NCBI GenBank assembly: GCA_965372355.1
Contig: CBDVBZ010000044.1
Location: 1 to 26,156 of the forward strand
From: CBDVBZ01 sp965372355
GTDB lineage: Bacteria; Krumholzibacteriota; Krumholzibacteriia; WVZY01
DNA: 26,156 bases
Reading direction: 5' to 3'
Shown: positions 24,189 to 26,156 of the stretch, piece by piece
Layout: each line of letters begins with the position of its first letter
Numbering within the stretch: position 1 is the stretch's first letter
Position numbers and translations under genes: made by a program
The notes under the pieces: generated by a model
The model's database searches: none
Seen by the model: only the letters and a program-made list of their open reading frames with translations
Told to the model about the DNA's origin: nothing

Positions 24189-24232
24189 AATGCCGATTGC
24201 GACCGCCGTCCGCGGTACAATCGGCATTGTTT
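24189..24232 (+). terminator. terminator of the fad operon
   Basis: A perfect stem of 11 bases (AATGCCGATTG at 24189-24199 with CAATCGGCATT at 24218-24228) closes an 18-base loop that has a small inner GC pairing, followed by GTTTATG. It begins 29 bases after the fadE stop. The T-run is short. Confidence 0.7.
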
Positions 24233-24239
24233 ATGTTGG

Positions 24240-24477
24240 CCATGACCCCCGCTCTCCCCGCCGACACTTCTGGATGGGTGCCCCTACGACTGCTCGATAA
24301 ACGATGCCGAGCTCAACAGGGATCATGACCCAGCGAAGCTTTCGATACCTATTAACTGAATACCATCCCACTTGTCAACTCAAACCGTCTGTCGGTGTCT
24401 GGTCATGCGTAACCAGATGCAACTTAGTAAGTTAAGCCATGGGTCGTTCTTCCTGAACCGGATCGAGCCGGGTCAGC
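24240..24477. other. gene-free stretch with several inverted repeats
   Basis: No credible gene lies here (with the fad terminator, 24160-24477 has no coding sequence). Seen inside it: GCTCAAC at 24311-24317 and its near-complement GTTAAGC at 24431-24437; the pair CATGACC(C)AG at 24324-24333 and CTGGTCATG at 24399-24407; a hairpin TCTGGT/ACCAGA at 24398-24417; and AACTT-AGT-AAGTT at 24421-24433. The outer pair resembles degenerate attC ends (see findings) but this is weak. Confidence 0.5.
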
Positions 24478-25092
24478 TCATTTCGCGATGACCGCTGCGA
24501 GCGTGACGTATCTCACATGCGTCGGTGTGAAGTATCCATCCCATGCGACGTATTCGAATGAAACCTGTGCCCCGAGATCAAATCCCCCGAGTCGGTACAT
24601 GATCTGGGTCGAGAGATCGAACTGAAAACTCCCGTGCGCGATCCCCTCACCGCTGTTTCCGTAGATGATGTTTACCAGTATGCCAAAGCCAAGGAGGGGA
24701 TGAAGGTACGCCCTGGGACCGAGATCGAACCGTCTCCCAACCATCAGCTCATTGAGACTGGAGATGTACTGGCCCATGTTGCGGTAGAAGCGTTCGTCAT
24801 CGGGCGACGGGTTGTCTCCAAAATGAATGTCCTCTACGCCGTGAAACGCGACACGCCCCTTGTAATGGAGTCCCCACGTACGCACGTAAACCGGCAAAAT
24901 GAATCCCACGGAGACACCCAGATCATCAACCTTGTACGTCGTGAAGTTGTTCTGAAGCTCGAGGTCATTCAAGCCACGGTTGACACCGACGAAAAAGGAT
25001 CCGATATCCTGTCCATGCGAAACCGCCCTGGCAGCTAGCATGAACATCAGGCAAAGAAGTATCGTTGCGCACACTCGTTTGCATGATCGCAT
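24478..25092 (-). CDS. predicted outer-membrane beta-barrel protein of unknown function
   Basis: The 204-residue product begins with a signal peptide (MRSCKRVCATILLCLMFMLA, likely cleavage before QDIG). The mature part alternates strands and turns as in small barrels: GSFFVGVNRGLNDLEL, LGVSVGFILPVYVRTWGLHY, YKGRVAFHGVEDIHFGDN, ELMVGRRFDLGPRAYLHPLLGFGILV, FQFDLSTQIMYRLGGFDLGAQVSFEYVAW and VRYVTLAAVIAK. Aromatic girdle residues are common. GGGGAG lies about 14 bases before the ATG, a long spacing. I do not recognise a specific family. It follows the small membrane protein gene by 24 bases, and lies in the right-hand block with foreign-looking features. Its 3' side has no terminator but the inverted repeats listed at 24240-24477. 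Confidence 0.75.
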   Translation of the reverse strand: MRSCKRVCATILLCLMFMLAARAVSHGQDIGSFFVGVNRGLNDLELQNNFTTYKVDDLGVSVGFILPVYVRTWGLHYKGRVAFHGVEDIHFGDNPSPDDERFYRNMGQYISSLNELMVGRRFDLGPRAYLHPLLGFGILVNIIYGNSGEGIAHGSFQFDLSTQIMYRLGGFDLGAQVSFEYVAWDGYFTPTHVRYVTLAAVIAK

Positions 25093-25116
25093 GTCGGATA
25101 TTCGCTCCCCTCAAGA

Positions 25117-25308
25117 TTAGCTAAAGCTGCCGGGTGCACGCCGACGATCACGATTCTTCATAACCAGGACGATTCCTGCAATCGGGGCCAGAAAGAGGGC
25201 AAAGAAAAACCAGAGCCAGGGATTGCGATTTGAGTTGCGTGCCCAGGTCGCACAGTATATCCCAAAAAGAAAATTAACATAACCGACTGTCGCGTAGTTC
25301 TCCTGCAA
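25117..25308 (-). CDS. small membrane protein, 63 residues, TTG start
   Basis: Two hydrophobic segments (VNFLFGIYCATWA and WLWFFFALFLAPIAGIVLVMK) with the connecting RNSNRNPW loop and a basic tail KNRDRRR. The pattern GIYCA.WA....RNPWLWFFF...APIAGI.L is one I have seen in short uncharacterised proteins of many Gram-negatives; function unknown. A full AGGAGG stands six bases before the TTG at 25306-25308, while the nearby ATG (another frame) is only one base from it and opens a shadow frame, so TTG is the better start. AGGAGG overlaps the stop of the upstream TPR frame, as in coupled pairs. Confidence 0.75.
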   Translation of the reverse strand: MQENYATVGYVNFLFGIYCATWARNSNRNPWLWFFFALFLAPIAGIVLVMKNRDRRRAPGSFS

Positions 25309-25318
25309 GTCATACCTC

Positions 25319-25513
25319 CTAGTTCTGTGTCTCCAGTTTTTCTATCCAGTCGCGAGCGGGACGCATGTTTGGCATGATTTCGAGACATTTGCGATAGTAG
25401 CCAATCGCCATCCCCCGGTTGCCTCGCTCACGGTGCAGGTTGGCAAGCCGCCAGTAGCCATCCAATAACATCGGCATAACGTGTTGCGGTTCTACTGCGG
25501 CGCCCCAAACCAT
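25319..25513 (-). pseudogene. truncated TPR-protein fragment (C-terminal part)
   Basis: A 64-codon frame encodes one clear TPR hairpin and the end of a protein: YWRLANLHRERGNRGMAIGYY, RKCLEIMPNMRPARDWIEKLE. This looks like the C-terminal tail of a larger TPR-containing enzyme rather than a whole protein. The first 12 codons fall inside an attC-like sequence (25473-25504), so the apparent start at 25513 is probably fortuitous; translation, if any, could begin at ATGs just after it (MPMLLDGYW). No ribosome-binding site is seen. Best read as a gene cut off by an integration event, though a small genuine TPR gene in a cassette is possible. Its stop overlaps the ribosome-binding site of the next gene. 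Confidence 0.5.
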
Positions 25514-25559
25514 CGTTCACTCTTTCTCACCGCCGCAGGGCGCTGGCTGTAGCGGCGGT
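25473..25559 (-). repeat. partly decayed attC-like site downstream of the cupin gene
   Basis: On the plus strand 25474-25490 reads GCATAACGTGTTGCGG, matching the end of the clear site at 26065 (GCCTAACGTGCTGCCG) at 13 of 16 positions; GCGGCGCC follows in both. On the minus strand this gives a core GTTATGC, a common attC variant. The other end, beside the cupin stop, has an eight-base stem (ACCGCCGC/GCGGCGGT, 25529-25559) whose interior resembles the middle of the clear site, but a matching inverse core is not recognisable. Confidence 0.4.
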
Positions 25560-26047
25560 CATCCGTCCTGTTCTCTAATCGGCATGGCAAGCATGTATCC
25601 GCGCTCTTTTCCCACTACTCTAGAAACATGTCCCTTCCCCGTGGTGTCTTCTACAAGAATCACCGAACCTGGACCAAACTGGCGAACCTCGCCATCCGTA
25701 ACTTCAACTTCGAGAGTACCCGATAGGCAAAACATGTACTGCTTGCGCGGCGCGGGATGCCAGTCACCAAACCAGCCAGCGGGACTCGATATTATGACAA
25801 ATCCCTCTACTCCGACAAAATCGGTCACGGAAATCGGAGGAGTTGGGGGCGCGTAGTCCTTCAACTCGAACGGAATCTCCACGTCAGAAAAATGAGAACC
25901 GCCTTCTGAATCAGAATAGAGTCTAGTGATCGATAGTGGTTCAGATACTGTTACGCTTGCTGGTACATCTTGACCATACGCCGGACTGATACCGACAATG
26001 GTTGCCAACCCGGCAATTGTGAGATGCAGATTGAATATTCTCACCAT
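25559..26047 (-). CDS. secreted cupin-domain protein (probable integron cassette gene)
   Basis: The 162-residue product has a signal peptide cleaved about AYGQ (residues 24-26) and a C-terminal single cupin barrel: WHPAPRKQYMFCLSGTLEVEV (His97, with Tyr104), GEVRQFGPGSVILVEDTTGKGHVSRVVG (His140). The canonical HxH of metal-cupins is not intact, so metal binding is uncertain; related proteins with DTTGKGH motif are uncharacterised. AAGGAGA lies five bases upstream of the ATG. The ATG stands 18 bases after the core sequence of a clear attC-like site, exactly where cassette genes start. Base composition is more AT-rich than that of the fad operon. Function: periplasmic small-molecule binding or isomerase-like activity is possible but not shown. 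Confidence 0.85.
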   Translation of the reverse strand: MVRIFNLHLTIAGLATIVGISPAYGQDVPASVTVSEPLSITRLYSDSEGGSHFSDVEIPFELKDYAPPTPPISVTDFVGVEGFVIISSPAGWFGDWHPAPRKQYMFCLSGTLEVEVTDGEVRQFGPGSVILVEDTTGKGHVSRVVGKERGYMLAMPIREQDG

Positions 26048-26063
26048 TTCGTCTCCTTCGATT

Positions 26064-26120
26064 CGCCTAACGTGCTGCCGCGGTGCGGCGGCGCCGGCAG
26101 CAGCCGCGGCAAGTTAGGCG
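26064..26120 (-). mobile_element. integron attC-type recombination site
   Basis: The 57-base element starts with CGCCTAAC and ends with the perfect inverse GTTAGGCG, matching the inverse core (RYYYAAC) and core (GTTRRRY) of attC sites. Inside, TGCCGCGG (26076-26083) pairs perfectly with CCGCGGCA (26104-26111), giving a second stem separated from the core by unequal spacers (four and one bases), with further pairing and unpaired bases nearer the loop. Total length is at the short end for attC (about 57-141). The cupin gene lies immediately downstream on the minus strand, giving the orientation. No integrase gene is in the window. Confidence 0.75.
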
Positions 26121-26156
26121 ATACGTGTTCTTTCACGTCGTTCTATTCTATGGCCC

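Noticed and set aside
25529..25559. The ACCGCCGC/GCGGCGGT hairpin as a simple rho-independent terminator of the cupin gene
   Set aside because: No T-run follows on either strand and its position and interior fit better as part of a decayed attC-like site.
1..26156. Search by eye for CRISPR arrays, tRNA genes, rRNA and transposase genes
   Set aside because: No regularly spaced repeats, no tRNA-like cloverleaf with GTTCGA-type arm and no transposase or integrase motif was found; a covariance-model scan would be needed to exclude a tRNA fully.

Overview
The window looks like a piece of chromosome from a Gram-negative, GC-rich, probably uncultured bacterium. Support for this: two predicted lipoproteins with bacterial Ig-like or otherwise unassigned domains, two predicted small outer-membrane beta-barrel proteins, a lipoprotein NlpC/P60 peptidase, a long-chain polyprenyl diphosphate synthase of the quinone type, and NAD-dependent DNA ligase. 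The gene mix recalls FCB-group-like or deltaproteobacteria-like candidate phyla (for example Eisenbacteria or Krumholzibacteria), but no phylogenetic marker here settles this. No rRNA, tRNA, CRISPR array or insertion sequence was seen.

Layout. 1-843: 3' part of a DUF1028 protein with a TPR-like tail. 869-4678 (minus): an orphan 185-residue protein, a NhaD/CitMHS-type membrane antiporter, and a 547-residue helical-repeat protein. 4866-7617: two convergent lipoprotein genes. 7671-9261 (minus): metallo-beta-lactamase-fold hydrolase then an EamA-type exporter. 9325-12777 (plus): a divergent family-4-like uracil-DNA glycosylase, an outer-membrane protein and ligA. 12863-15509 (minus): a lipoprotein cyclophilin, then a sucrose-phosphate-synthase-like glycosyltransferase tightly coupled to a uridine-kinase-like P-loop protein. 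15585-16160: a LiaF-like membrane protein. 16180-17765 (minus): polyprenyl synthase preceded by a GbsR/MarR-type regulator with a candidate operator at its promoter. 17900-18397 (minus): NlpC/P60 lipoprotein. 18617-24159 (plus): a beta-oxidation operon in the order fadN-fadA-fadE, closed by a terminator.

From about 24240 to the right end the character changes: small minus-strand genes of unknown or generic type, more AT-rich stretches, and a convincing integron-type recombination site (attC-like, 26064-26120) directly upstream of a secreted cupin gene. A second, partly decayed site with shared sequence lies at the 3' side of the same cupin gene and runs into a truncated TPR reading frame. I read this as one integron gene cassette (cupin plus its own attC), possibly part of a longer cassette array whose integrase lies outside the window.

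How the genes relate: the fad operon codes for a complete beta-oxidation spiral (acyl-CoA dehydrogenase, hydratase/hydroxyacyl dehydrogenase, thiolase). The remaining chromosomal genes are mostly housekeeping (DNA repair and ligation, isoprenoid chain synthesis, envelope maintenance) in one- to three-gene units. Two transcription units appear to begin with leaderless mRNAs, with a -10 element exactly six bases before the start codon. All functions are inferred from reading protein motifs; no database search was run.
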